From: Limnomonas spitsbergensis
Lineage: Eukaryota > Chlorophyta > Chlorophyceae > Chlamydomonadales
Assembly (NCBI GenBank): GCA_037349105.1
Contig: JAYJMM010000036.1
Location: 5,802,001-5,866,000 of the forward strand
Direction: 5' to 3'
DNA: 64,000 bases
In this document: positions 9,850-20,894 of the stretch, in pieces
Layout of the letters: every line of letters begins with the position of its first letter
How positions within the stretch are numbered: position 1 is the first letter of the stretch
Position numbers and translations under genes: made by a program
The notes under the pieces: model-generated
What the model saw: only the letters and a program-made list of their open reading frames with translations
Told to the model about the DNA's origin: nothing
Databases searched by the model: none

Positions 9850-10446
9850 CCTTTATGATGCGTGCAGAAGGCGCGGCCTTGGAGGTCCTAATCCTCAGGC
9901 GCGCACCCCGGCCCTCGGACATCCTTCAGTCAGATTTCAAATTATTGAGCGACTCTAGGGCGGGTAAAGGAAAGGGGAGAATAGGAGAGAAGACAGAAAT
10001 AATAGATAGGGAGCTGATGCCCTAGTGCGTCTGGACGAATAGCTGTATGGTGGATCCAGGCACATTAACGAGCACACGTCCACACCGTCCGAACTTAGTA
10101 TTACGTACCAACAGCCCCTCGAGCAACGCTTCGGTTATTTGTATTCTTAGCAGCCTCTATCTATCATATACCCCTCTCTATTTCAGAGGGGGGATAGGAG
10201 AGATGCCCCACACAAACCTAACACCGCCTTGTAATGTTCACACATTATCACAACGTGGATAGTCCACGTTGTGATATGGCGCGGGACGATTCCGACCTTG
10301 TGTGAAGAATCACTATCATGTGTGACGGGCATGTGCATTTCTTTCTTTCATATTTCGTTAGAGGCCAGCTGGTCAAACCTTTTTTTAAGACACACTCAGG
10401 CTAGCATGGGCGGCACACACTCAGGCTGGCACACACTCAGGCTGGC
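9850..10446. other. intergenic within the TIR element
   Basis: Space between the divergent cargo genes. It contains a 20-bp perfect palindrome at about 10252-10271 (CACAACGTGGATAGTCCACGTTGTG region, a hairpin with CACAACGTGGA arms) and near 10395-10450 a short tandem repeat of ACACTCAGGCTGGC. A shared promoter is possible; no core element is clear. Confidence 0.4.
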
Positions 10447-13015
10447 ATGGGCGGCTTCCTGATAGTTCAGCTATTTCCTAGCTCAGAGGACCTGTACAAG
10501 TCAGGATTGGCTGGCACCTTCGAATCCTCGAGTGATCTGGGGTCCCATCTCTTACATCTCACCAAGGGGATGGATCAGGACCTGGTTAACGTCTTCGATG
10601 ATGTCTCGGCCTCAAACACAAGCAGGAGTACGGAGACGAAGGCCAGCGGCCAGCGGAAGCACGTCCCCAACTGCTACATTTCCTCTGTGCTGGAGAAGGG
10701 GGGTGGCAATCCGGAGGAGACAGAGAAAGTGGATAAAACATGGACAGGTTCGGTAATGCACACATACCTTGACCGCTGCATCAATGGGCTCATGCACCTC
10801 GTTGTTGATCATGTGCTTAGGGGTCGGTCAGACTATCGCGTTTGGTGGGTTGCGTTTGACATTCATAATCGTAAATAGCCTATCAGAAGATAAGGGCGCA
10901 GTTGATTCCATTTAAACATACCAATGTTTTATCCAAACGCTACCCCCCCCCCCCCCCCATGCGTTTCGCGTCTGCGTTTGCGTTTGGAAGTCCAAACGCA
11001 ACCTCATACGCAACGCAGTCTGACCGACCCCTTACCTACTATATTTTTAGCAAACTAGAGGGGAACCCCAATCCCTACTAGCTGGCCCGCTTGCTTGCGC
11101 ACCACCCTAGTACTGTTGGCCCGCTTGCTTGCGCACCACCCTAGTACTGCTGGCCTGCTTGCTTGCGCACCACCCTAGTATTGCTGGCCAGCTTGCTTGC
11201 GTACCACCCTTGTACTGCTGGCCTGCTTGCATGCGCACCACCCTAGTACTGCTGGCCTGCTTGCTTGCGCACCACCCTAGTACTGCTGGCCTGCTTGCTT
11301 GCGCACCATCCTAGTACTGCTGGCCTGCTTGCTTGCGCACCACCCTAGTACTGCTGGCCAGCTTGCTTGCGCACCACCCTAGTACTGCTGGCCCGCTTGC
11401 TTGCGCACCACACTGGTATTGCTGAACAGCTTGCTTGCGCACCACCCTGGTATTGCTGGCCAGCTTGTTTGCGTGCGCACCACCCTAGTACTGCTGGCCA
11501 GCTTGCTTGCGCACCACCCTAGTATTGCTGGCCAACTTGCTTGCGCACCACCCTAGTATTGCTGGCCTGCTTGCTTGCGCACCACCCTAGTACTGCTAGC
11601 CTGCTTGCTTGCGCACAACCTTAGTACTGCTGGCCAGCTTGCTTGCGCACCACACTGGTATTGCTGGTCAGCTTGCTTGCGCACCACCCTGGTATTGCTG
11701 GCCAGCTTGCTTGCGTGCGCACCACCCTAGTACTGCTGGCCTGCTTGCTTGCGCACCACCCTAGTACTGCTGGCCAGCTGGCTTGCGCACCACCCTAGTA
11801 CTGTTGGCCAGCTTGCTTGCGCACCACCCTAGTATTGCTGGCCTGCTTGCTTGCGCACAACCCCATTACTGCTGGCCTGCTTGCTTGCGCACCACCCTAG
11901 TATTGCTGGCCAGCTTGCTTGCGCACCACCCTAGTACTGCTGGCCAGCTTGCTTGCGCACCACCCTAGTAATGCTGGCCAACTTGCTTGTGCACCACCCT
12001 AGTACTGCTGGCTTGCTTGCTTGCACACCACCCTAGTACTGCTGGCCAGCTTGCTTGCGCACCACCCTAGTACTGCTGGCCAGCTTGCTTGCGCACCACC
12101 CTAGTACTGCTGGCCCGCTTGCTTGCGCACCACCCTAGTACTGCTGGCCTGCTTGCTTGCGCACCACCCTAGTACTGCTGGCCAGCTTGCTTGCGCACCA
12201 CCCTAGTACTGCTGGCCAGCTTGCTTGCGCACCACCCTAGTACTGCTGGCCAACTTGCTTGCGCACCACCCTAGTACTGCTGGCCAGCTTGCTTGCGCAC
12301 CACCCTTGTACTACTATATTTTTAGAAAACTAGAGGGGAACCCCAATCCCTACTATCCCCTCTTACTTTGGTCCCCCCCCCCCGCCCTCCCTTCCTCTGG
12401 ATGTAGCTCAGAGGTTTGGAGAGGTTTGACGAGTACGTCATGTCGGAGCTCGGCAAGCGTGGCCTCCTCCAAGCATTTGTCAACGGCGCCAGTGGACTCT
12501 CTGATGGAGCTGCCAGGGAGTTGCTGACAGTCACCTCTTCAGCGTGGATACTGAATGGCAAGGAGAAAGTTGGGAGACAGCAGGAGCACACCGACATCCT
12601 CATCCAGCCGGAGCAGCCAGATGGTTGGGTTGTGATTACCACCACAGAGCTATTGTACATCGCAGTTGTGCCTCGGAGCCACACCTTGATGATGGACTTC
12701 GCCAAGTGGGTGAAAAGGGGCGAGGAGGATGGCAAGGATTACGAGGCTATGAAGGATTGGGTGGGTGTGTTTGCGAGCGCCCAAAGCATGCTCGTGCGGC
12801 GCGACCTGCTGTTGCACCCTGACCAAGCGCTAATTATCCATCCCTTCCTCCTTCACAGCGGTGGGCCCTCGCACGCAGATGTGATGGGGATGACTGCGCC
12901 GCGCAACCACATGTATGTGGTTGGCAAGGGTGTGGTTAAGCCGGTTAACACCACTTACCCTGTTAATCACCTGATCCCCTGCGTCCCATGTGATGCCATT
13001 GCAGCCCTGTGCTGA
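10447..13015 (+). CDS. 2-oxoglutarate/Fe(II) oxygenase-like gene, two visible exons
   Basis: Upstream exon from about 10447 (GGFLIVQLFPSSEDLYKSGL ..., ending before the MITE at 10820). Downstream exon from about 12411 after a CTCAG acceptor, to TGA at 13013-13015. The latter encodes about 200 residues with QQEHTDI (an H-x-D pair), then ELLYIAVVPRSHTL, and ALIIHPFLLHSGGPSHAD (the distal His). This H-x-D...H layout is that of the double-stranded beta-helix oxygenases such as phytanoyl-CoA-hydroxylase relatives. A distal Arg is suggested by APRNHMYVV. The roughly 1.6-kb intron holds the MITE and a 34-bp minisatellite. Substrate unknown. The first-exon boundary is uncertain. Confidence 0.5.
10820..11031. 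mobile_element. 212-bp MITE, TSD TTA (PIF/Harbinger-like)
   Basis: Terminal inverted repeats GGGGTCGGTCAGACT...AGTCTGACCGACCCC, flanked by TTA at 10817-10819 and 11032-11034. A C15 run lies in the middle, with CGTTTG repeats on both sides. TTA duplication and GGG-type termini fit Tourist/PIF-Harbinger MITEs. Confidence 0.85.
11037..12357. repeat. 34-bp minisatellite, about 36 copies, between 40-bp direct repeats
   Basis: Unit approximately CTAGTACTGCTGGCCAGCTT plus GCTTGCGCACCACC. The array runs 11080-12310. Both sides carry TACTATATTTTTAGNAAACT followed by AGAGGGGAACCCCAATCC and CTACTA (11037-11081 and 12313-12357), so the array expanded within or between duplicated flanks. Apparent open frames here are by-products of the repeat. 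Confidence 0.92.
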
Positions 13016-13195
13016 CACATGAAGTAGCTTTCAAATTCATATATCATGATGCAGAGAGGTGCAAGCATGTGTTGTGACTGAAGGCTGTCAGCCATTGCCT
13101 GATTGATGGTCTTCAGGTGCAAGCTTCTGTTACTTAGTCGTATTTCTAATTTACTAAGCGGTGCTCAACTTGACTCGGTTGCACACACGTCATTT

Positions 13196-13280
13196 GTGTG
13201 GGCACTTGTTTCTGAGGGCGCCCACGCGGCGGAGCCTTTTTTTTGGAGGGCCCAAAGGTGTAACGTCAGTGACTTGTCCC
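13196..13280 (+). repeat. dispersed repeat arm (GGGCGCCCACGCGG family)
   Basis: GAGGGCGCCCACGCGG then GGAGGGCCCAAAGGTGTAAC and GTCAGTGAC. The same arm occurs twice in inverted form at 43623-43745 and once at about 48425-48490. Confidence 0.65.
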
Positions 13281-13341
13281 TGAGTGGCATTCTGTCCCGC
13301 ATGTAGTCAATAATGATTTATGTTATGCCGGGTTCCATGTT

Positions 13342-13470
13342 CCTGCCCCCTCACATAGGAGGATGGCATGGCTGCACCATGGCCCAGGCTGTGCAGGGTA
13401 GCTGGAATTGAGTCTAGTCATTCCTACCAGCCCCACGCGAACGAGCGTTAAGCATGGCCCAGCGGGTATG
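13342..13470. repeat. dispersed repeat shared with 50726-50860
   Basis: CCTGCCCCCTCACATAGGAG, GGCATGGCTGCACCATGGCC and CAGGCTGTGCAGGGTAGC, continuing to GGCCCAGCGGGTA. About 130 bp is conserved with the copy 37 kb away outside the TIR element. Confidence 0.8.
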
Positions 13471-13482
13471 CACCGTTCTAAA

Positions 13483-13900
13483 CTGTGTGTTATGAAGTCC
13501 ATGAATGAATACCAGTAGTGGTGTACTTGCAATCATGGTAGGTGCTTCAGCCCAACAACCATATATAACACATCAGTAAGGACTGAAAGCCAATGAGTCC
13601 TGCATCTAGTTCTGAATCTTACTTTGTGTTATGAGGTCCGTGAATGGATACTTGTAGTGGTGTAGTGACCGTCATGGTAGGTGCTTCAGCCCAACAAGCA
13701 TTCATAGCACAACAGAGACGGCGCTTAGACTGAAAGCCAACGAGTCCCGCATCTACTTCTGAATCTTACTTTGTGTTATAAGGTCCGTGAATGGATACTT
13801 GTAGTGGTGTAGTGACCGTCATGGTAGGTGCTTCAGCCCAACAAGCATTCATAGCACAACAGAGACGGCGCTTAGACTAAAAGCCAATGAGCCGCGCATC
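13483..13900. repeat. tandem repeat, about 148-bp unit, three copies
   Basis: Each unit has TTTGTGTTATGAGGTCCGTG, TGGTAGGTGCTTCAGCCCAA and AAGCCAATGAGTCC-like stretches. The second and third copies are closest. Confidence 0.85.
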
Positions 13901-14139
13901 GAGTACACATACTGTTACAATCAGTTTAATCTACTGTTACACTCAGTTCAAGCATAATAATAATTTAAATGTCCACTCTAAATCAGCATGAATCACTCGG
14001 AATCAGAATCAGACTGGGGGGGAACGGCATATACCTGTGTGCAAGGCTCCCCTCGGACCCATTTCCACACATTAATCTTGAAGAACTCAGGACCCTTCAC
14101 AAAATCTTTCACTATAGAAACCTCAAGCACAACTCCCAC

Positions 14140-14690
14140 CAGCAAGGCACAGGTAATACGGGCGGTTAGGGTGCATGCCGGTGAAGCGGAACACCGACCA
14201 GCAGGGCACAGGAAATACGGGCGGTTGCGGTGCATGCTACTGAAGCGCAACACCCACCAGCAGTGCATAGGAAATACGGGCGGTTGGGTGCATGATGGTG
14301 AAGCGGAACACCCACCAGCACGGCACAGAAAATACGGGCGGTTGCGGTGCATGCCAGTGAAGCGCAACACCCACCAGCAGGGCACAGGAAATACGGGCGG
14401 TTGCGGTGCATGCTACTGAAGCGCAACACCCACCAGTAGGGCACAGGAAATACGGGCGGTTGGGGTGCATGCTGGTGAAGCGCAACACTCACCAGTAGGG
14501 CACAGGAAATAAGGGCGTTTACTGTGCATACATGCTGGTGAAGCGCAAAACCCACCAGCAGGGCACGGCAAACACGGGCGGTTGTGGTGCATGCCGATGA
14601 AGCGGTGCACCCACCGGTTAAGCGATGCACCCATTGGTAGGGCACAGGAAAAATGGGCGGTTGCGGTGCACACCGTTGATGGTTTAGGGT
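14140..14690. repeat. about 59-bp minisatellite
   Basis: Units contain GGGCACAGGAAATACGGGCG, GTTGCGGTGCATGC and TGAAGCGCAACACCCACCAG. Nine or so copies, degenerating through 14,700-15,130 into GGGCGGTGC/GCATGCGGG motifs. Long frames on both strands across it are repeat artefacts. Confidence 0.88.
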
Positions 14691-15139
14691 TGTTGTTTTG
14701 CACGGCATGATGCGTTACCCTCTTAAGCCAGTTTCTCTGGAAAGAGCGTAGCACCCACTTGCATGGCACTGTTCATACAGGCAAGCGCTGTGCATGCGGG
14801 TGGGGCACTACACTCATCGGAGGGGCACGGTAATACAGGCGGGCGCTGTGCACAGTAAATAATACGGGCGGGCACTGCAGGTGGGTGGGGCACTACACCA
14901 ATCCGCAGGCTGGCGAGGCATTTAGACGGCGTTGCCCATCCGTCGGGACGATGTGCATGCGCATGAGGTGATCGGGTGCTACGGATTCAAGTACCGGTGG
15001 GGCACTGTGCAAACAGGCCGGTGATAGGAAGACCAGGATGTGCTAGTATACGTGCGGGGCGCTGCTCTTGCTCGAGGGAAATGCGCATGCAAGAAGGGTG
15101 GTGCGCATGCGGGCGGGGCGCTGCGCTTGGGCGATGTGC

Positions 15140-15800
15140 ATATGGTATGGGCAAGTCACAACACATGCGAGACATGCAAGCTCAAAAACGAGTCCCATAG
15201 TGCTGACTCCACCTGACACTGAGAGCTCTACCGCTGAATCCTTCTGTTGCTGTCTCCTTTACTCTTGTCGCATCTGCTGACGTTCGCTTAGGGCGGTCAA
15301 AATTATGAGCTGCCGGATAACTCTTGCTTCTGCACACATGCTGGTAGGCTTCCGCTGCTGCAGCTTAGTGACCTTAGTGACCTTAGCGACCTTGTGTATG
15401 CTGCTTAGAAGCCTTGGGGTGCTTACGGTATCATAAAACTTCCTCAAGCGCCCCTCAACCTTTCTTTGTTAATGAGAGCTAGCCGTCCCAGTAAGTTGAT
15501 GCCTAACCACAGTAGTACAACTTTCGATCGCATTCAAAGCCTGCGAAGCGTAAGAAAGTCACGGCTGAAAGTTGTTATAAGTCGGTTGCCTACGGTACAC
15601 GCTAGGCGACCTGCGATAGGCGCCTGTGTCAATCGCCGTCGTGATTCACTACATCTACCTCGGTAAAATTGGTAACTTACAGTATTTCCAGGCGATAGAT
15701 GTCAATTCGACTTTTCAGTGGCCACGCCTGATTGTCGTTTGAAACGAGGTGCGTTCAAGCCTCTGTCTTCCAGTGGCTTGAAATAGGGGGCAAATCAAGC
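15140..15800. other. right part of the TIR element, no gene recognised
   Basis: Mixed sequence with a short TTAGTGACC repeat near 15365 and subterminal CTTGAAA words near the right end. No coding motif seen. Confidence 0.4.
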
Positions 15801-15805
15801 GGCCA

Positions 15806-15831
15806 AATCAAGCGCTCTCATGTTACCGACG
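15806..15831 (-). repeat. right terminal inverted repeat
   Basis: Ends CATGTTACCGACG, followed by the TA duplication and then Ty3 sequence (CAGATCTTTCATCC). Confidence 0.88.
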
Positions 15832-15882
15832 TACAGATCTTTCATCCTCTCAAAAAGGGGGTTTGTTCTAAGTGGGGGGTTA

Positions 15883-16063
15883 TGTAGCGTTCCTAAAGCT
15901 ACTAGGTCTGAGATGGAATACTGATGTACATGTGATGTACATCTGGACTGTGCAATGGATGATATACCGCATCCTAAGGAGGCACAGACAGTATAGAGCG
16001 AGGCGGTGCTCTTTACAACATAATTATTATAGTACATCTGCACCAGGTGTGCAGGTTGCTACA
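15883..16063 (+). repeat. Ty3 3' LTR of copy 2, 181 bp
   Basis: TGTAGCG...GCTACA. It differs from the LTR at 300-480 at only a few positions, for example ATCTGG versus ATATAG. Preceded by the same polypurine tract. Confidence 0.85.
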
Positions 16064-16214
16064 GAATCGCCTCTAACCTTTTTTCTGCCCCCCCCCTCGG
16101 TGAAGTGATAATCCTTGGAAACCAGTGCAAGAATGGGACCCTTTGCGCCACGTGCAGATCGACTGATCGAGTGATTAGGACTACATGCCAAATCCAATTT
16201 TAAGGTTTCTACCT

Positions 16215-16345
16215 TTTGCAACCCATCGAGGCATGTGCATGCAAAAGGCATGCACGCAAGGCATGTTGCCGGTCGGTTTGAGGCAAGCCGGCAGCATGCC
16301 TTGCTGCAAGGCCCTTGCATGCATGGGCATGCACCTGCCTGCCCG
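16215..16345. repeat. GCATGC-rich palindromic cluster
   Basis: Many GCATGC/TGCATG words and an interrupted palindrome GGCATGTTGCCGGTCGG ... CAAGCCGGCAGCATGCC around 16258-16302. Confidence 0.6.
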
Positions 16346-16865
16346 GCTCCAACATACAATACTTGGGAACAACAACGCACATTCACCGCACATGCAGGCC
16401 TATCAGATAGGCCTGATAGGCTGTACTAGATAGGCCCTATATATCTAGTACATGAGTAGTACCGTACAACCTTACGAGCCGAGGCCAGCCATTATCACTG
16501 TTACTGAGGGTGGAGCCATGCGCGCCAGTGCAGCATATGCGTCCCAAATAGATTGATTACTTCATGTTGCTGCAAATTAAAGATCGCGGTGTTGTTCAGC
16601 GCCTAGAAGCGACATCCGACGCGTGGGTTTGACGCCTAGGATGGAAGGACGTCCAACTGACGGGAAAACTGTGCATCCTGCCGAGATCAGGCTCGTCGAC
16701 CGTCGACCGTCGTCGACGAGAAAAGGTGAGGCGATCGAGTTCATGTTCGCTTACATCCTGGAACGGATATAGCCAGGGTGCACCCGGCCGGGGAGGACTG
16801 GCAGGGGCGGGGTTGGGAGGTCGCGTGTGGGTGGGATTATGTACGACAACCAGGGGGGTCGGTAA

Positions 16866-17943
16866 CAGCCTGTTTCTGATTGACTGCGGAGGAAAACAAT
16901 GTACGACGGTCTAATGGCCTGCGGAAGAGTTCCGCAGAGGTCGTTTCTGATTGGACCTTGCGGAGCGTGGTTGTCCAGGGCATAGGTCGTACACATAACT
17001 GCCGATTTTGAATCGCTTTGGTGTCTATCTCCTATTCTTTCGAGTCGACTAACAGCCTGTTTCTGATTGACTGCGGAGAAAAAAATGTACGACGGTCTAA
17101 TGGCCTGCGGAAGAGTTCCGCAGAGGTCGTTTCTGATTGGACCCTGCTGAACGAGACCGTGCAGGGTTCAGGGCTTACTGTAGTATTGCCGATTGTGTGC
17201 ACATTATCCCTTCATTTCTCTTTCTCTTCACAACGTTTCGACCACATCTCTTCCTAATGACAATATGCCTCCTATGGCTGTCGGTTACCGTTGGTCTTAT
17301 CCTCGAAGGGTCGTGGAAGGATGCCTGATGCGGCCTTTGTCCAGGGTCGCCGCCACGGCCACTGCCCGATAGGTCCATGGACAGAAAACTATAGGGGTTC
17401 TAAAGTATAATTAATGTCAATTCGAAGGCCTAAAATGTTCGGCAGACTGTGGAAGTTCCGAGGAGGGGGGGGGGGTCCTCGGAAAAAAGGCCGCACGTGG
17501 GTCTTCTAAAGGCCTGCGGAGCAGTTCCACAGACCCCGTTTCTGTACGACAGGGCCTGCGGAGGAGTTCCGCAGTCAATCAGAAACAGGCTGTAAGTCCT
17601 GCTCGACACCATGCCGCATTTCTACCTGATCTGCTGCATCTGCTGATTCGCTCGCTGTGCTTCATGAAAGGCGCGGCCTGACGCGGCCCATGTCCAGGGG
17701 TGCTCACACGACCACCTCCCGGTAGCCATAAGCAGAAAAATATGGCGATTCTAGTAGATAATTAATATCAGTTCTAAGGCCTACAATCTTTCCGCAGACT
17801 GTGGAAGTTCCGAGGAGGGGGGGGGGTCCTCGGAAAAAAGGCCGCACGTGGGTCTTCTTAAGGCCTGCGGAGCAGTTCCACAGACCCCGTTTCTGTACGA
17901 CAGGGCCTGCGGAGGAGTTCCGCAGTCAATCAGAAACAGGCTG
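16866..17943. mobile_element. MITE copy A (host of nested copy B), TSD TAA
   Basis: Ends CAGCCTGTTTCTGATTGACT...AGTCAATCAGAAACAGGCTG, flanked by TAA at 16863-16865 and 17944-17946. Removing nested copy B with its duplication leaves about 535 bp. The three copies share internal CTGCGGAAGAGTTCCGCAG and GGCCGCACGTGGGTCTTCT. No coding capacity. Confidence 0.9.
17053..17592. mobile_element. MITE copy B, 540 bp, nested in copy A, TSD TAA
   Basis: Same ends as copy A, flanked by TAA at 17050-17052 and 17593-17595. The uninterrupted target is visible in copy C at 18231-18255 (GAGTCGACTAAGTCCTGCTC), which proves the insertion and the 3-bp duplication. Confidence 0.93.
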
Positions 17944-18044
17944 TAAGACTCCTGCTGCTAGTGTAAGCGTCATCACGTCATCAGACCCACCCTAACCCCA
18001 CCCAACCCTACCCTTGCTGGAGGATGCATGGAGGGTGGGATTGA

Positions 18045-18584
18045 CAGCCCGTTTCTGATTGACTGCAGCCAGAGATTAAAAAAATGTACGGTGGTCACTC
18101 ATATGGCATGCGGAAGACTTCCGCAGAGGTCGTTTCTGGTCGACCCCTGTGGAGCGTGGGTGTCCAGGGGATGGGTCGTACACATGGCTGCCGATTTTGA
18201 ATCGCTTTGGTGTCGATCTCCTATTCTTTCGAGTCGACTAAGTCCTGCTCGACACCATGCCACATTTTTACCTACTGTGCTGATTCGCTCGCTGTGCTTC
18301 ATGAAAGGCGCGGCCTGACGCGGCCGATTTCCATGGTCGCTCACACGACCACCACCCGATACGGCCATGAGCAGAAAAATATGGCGATTCTAATATATAA
18401 TTAATATCAGTTCGAAGGCCTAAAATCTTTCCGCAGACTGTGGAAGTTCCGAGGAGGGGGGGGTCCTCGGAGAAAAGGCCGCACGTGGGTCTCCTAAAGG
18501 CCTGCGGAGCAGTTAGTTCCGCAGACCCCGTTTCTGTAAAACAGGGCCTGCGGAGGAGTTCCGCAGTCAATCAGAAACGGGCTG
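18045..18584. mobile_element. MITE copy C, 540 bp, TSD TGA
   Basis: Ends CAGCCCGTTTCTGATTGACT ... CAGAAACGGGCTG, flanked by TGA at 18042-18044 and 18585-18587. It carries the intact site into which copy B inserted in copy A. The terminal changes (CCCG/CGGG) are compensatory on both ends. Confidence 0.9.
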
Positions 18585-18599
18585 TGAGTACGCAAAATC

Positions 18600-20470
18600 A
18601 GAAATACAGAAATCAGTCCATACGGCGATGGCTCCTTCGTGAATCACGGGACGTTTCATTCAGCAGCAGTCCATGATATAATACTTCCAGTTTGTTATTA
18701 TATAAGAAACGATCAACTAATTGCATCCGGTCGCCTCAGTCATGTGCCCATTCAAGGTGAGACATTATCAGGGGATGGACCTGATACGGTACTAGGAGGG
18801 GCACGATATCTATGCACAAAAATATGTGCACGATGCCGACTGCCGACACGTGGGCATCACAGTCGAGACCTAGTAGAGCGAAAGCGAGAACGACTGCTGG
18901 GAGTGCTGGCATGCATGGTGTGAGCAGTGTAGTACTGTAGTAATCACCTTTCAGGGCTCACAGGCAATTTGTGTCATTACTATTTCCCTCCTGTCATCAT
19001 GTGATGACGATTGCGGAGGCATGGACAGACACGCTTTCATAATTTCAGCATGTTAAATTTGAAACTTGACAATACGGCCAAGAGAGTTTACGTTGTGTGA
19101 ACGACACCGCACGCGCAAATTAGTGAATGATACAGCCGGCCATACCGGTACCGTTGAACATATTTGTTACACCCAACCAGGATTATTCTGTACCAGGGTT
19201 CCATCACAACATTGCCGCTACGCTGATGAAGGATAGGTGATCGAGACAGAGACACAGAGTCGTTGGACAGGCAGGGTACTCCGTCTGATGTGACAGTGAC
19301 GCCGGAGTGCAGGTTGGGAAAGACATGCACCAAATTCCAGACGCGTAAACTACTTCATCAGCCATCCCAGGGCAGCGTGTAGTCTGAGCTCTGAGGTCTT
19401 AGGGGAGGGCACAAGCAGGCTTTCATTGGTTGTGCAGCTGGTGCAAGTCTGATTCCTGATTTGTGCAAAATTTACATTGTCTGCTGCCTGCTGGTGCACT
19501 GCATGCTTGCAGATTATCGCATGCTGCTTCACCAGCGGCCATCAGGGCGGAGAACGCTGGTAATAACCATGCATGTGATTTGGAGCAAGTCCCGACAGGC
19601 AGCGCCTGTGGACGTGGCCGCGGCGGAAAGACCAAGGGGAAGCCATCGTCCCCCATCAGTAGTGGTCAAGCCTGCAACAAGGGTCATGACCCATTGCCTC
19701 AGACCAGCAGCAAGCGCATTTTCTCACAGCTCAGCAGCCTGATGTCGTTCGATCACAGCACCCAACAGTCCAGAGTCAGCCCAAGGACTGATCCTGCCAG
19801 CCAACTTGCTCCCTCAAATTCACGTGGAGCACAACCCTCGGAGTGCAGCCGCAGCGGCTTTAAGGGCGCCGCCGCCTCTGATGCTCAGCGGCAGCCGCAT
19901 GACGCGAATCCTCGAGATGCCAGTGGTGCGCCTATTCCGGTGTTTGGCTTCCCAAACTTCCAAGAGACAAAGACCGAGGAGATGACATCCCGGCCCTGCA
20001 TTTGAAAGATGCTCTGCTGATGCCTCTGTGGAATTCGGCAGCAGAGGTGCTGTGTCCATGCCGTTGATACGGCAGCACATTGGGTCTTCATCCAGGCCTG
20101 TGTCTGGTACCTGGATGGAGACTCTTGCTGCCAGCCGCCCGACCAGCCGCTCCAGCTGTGCGTCTCGCCCAGCAGGTTCACTCTTGCTCCTTTAATCTGA
20201 AATCAGATGCTGGTGGGTTTGCATCCAAGCTAAAAAGCTGCAGTAATGCGGCCCATGGCGGTCTGGGTGCTTTGGGAGGAGCAATGCCGTCAAGCGCTGT
20301 ATGGCATGCAGTCAGCAAGGAACAGCAACATGGCTGCTGCTGTGAAAATGTGCAGGAGTAAGCAGAGGGTGACAAGTTGAGGAAGACAATTGCCTTGCTT
20401 TCAGGATATGTACAGAGAGTCTGATGTCCTGAAGAGAACACTGACCTTGCATCCAGCATTATAGGGAGGG
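18600..20470. other. gene-poor stretch with one weak open frame
   Basis: The only frame of note (19463-20005, plus) is Ser/Ala/Gly-rich (GRGRGGKTKGKPSSPISSG), ending NFQETKTEEMTSRPCI. It could be a disordered exon, but I see no conserved domain and no convincing splice context. The rest shows no gene features. Confidence 0.3.
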
Positions 20471-20894
20471 GACGATATTTTGAAAAGGATACTAGACACG
20501 TGTATCCAGGATTTTACTGAGATTACCTTTTGCGTGTTCTTGATAAGCTTATATTATGCGTTTTACAGGCTACTTACCTCGCATCCAAGAAGGGAGGGCT
20601 GTTTGCCCAAGTTCATAATAGGCAGGCAGCACAATATATTGCAAGTGGACATATTTTATATTTTGTTTGGGGTCATGTTCTCAGTTTTTGCTTTTTCAAT
20701 TCTTACTGAACACTTATTCTCCAGGTATTTTGAGGTCATTTACAAAGGTTTCCTTCGACAATGTCTGGGTCTTTGTAAGTTTGTGGCCCAGTATGTTCTC
20801 GTGAGTGAGCTTCACCGTGAAGGTGTGATCCCCTTGCTCTAAGTCTGTTTCGGTCCCTGCGGGTTTAGAATATGAGTCATCAGAGGCATGACGA

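Larger units (their letters stand above)
8114..15831. mobile_element. 7,718-bp TIR element with TA target duplication
   Basis: The left end begins CGTCGGTAACATGGGGCC and the right end finishes CTCATGTTACCGACG. The outer 13 bases are perfect inverted repeats, with weaker matching to about 26 bp. It is flanked by TA at 8112-8113 and 15832-15833. The related Ty3 copy at 240-265 shows the uninterrupted site (TTTCCTACAGATC), so both ends and the duplication are directly demonstrated. TA duplication is known for Tc1/mariner-like elements, but I recognise no transposase inside. The cargo is an unknown minus-strand gene, an oxygenase-like gene, a MITE and minisatellites. It is probably non-autonomous. 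Confidence 0.88.
5147..16063 (+). mobile_element. 3' half of a Ty3 element (copy 2), split by a 7.7-kb insertion
   Basis: RT remnant, RNase H, integrase, chromodomain, 3' UTR (7958-8113, resuming 15834-15882) and 3' LTR (15883-16063). The UTR is interrupted exactly by the TIR element 8114-15831. No same-strand 5' LTR is present upstream. Confidence 0.85.

Noticed and set aside
11129..12527. Repetitive frames with MRTTLVLLACLLAHHPS periodicity
   Set aside because: Produced by the 34-bp minisatellite; 34 is not a multiple of three, so the frame shifts between units.
13988..14769. Open frames on both strands across the 59-bp repeat
   Set aside because: Repeat artefacts with no start or splice context.
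20480..20842. Hydrophobic open frame suggesting a membrane protein
   Set aside because: AT-rich chance frame with no homology pattern, no splice context, and overlapping repeat sequence on the other strand.
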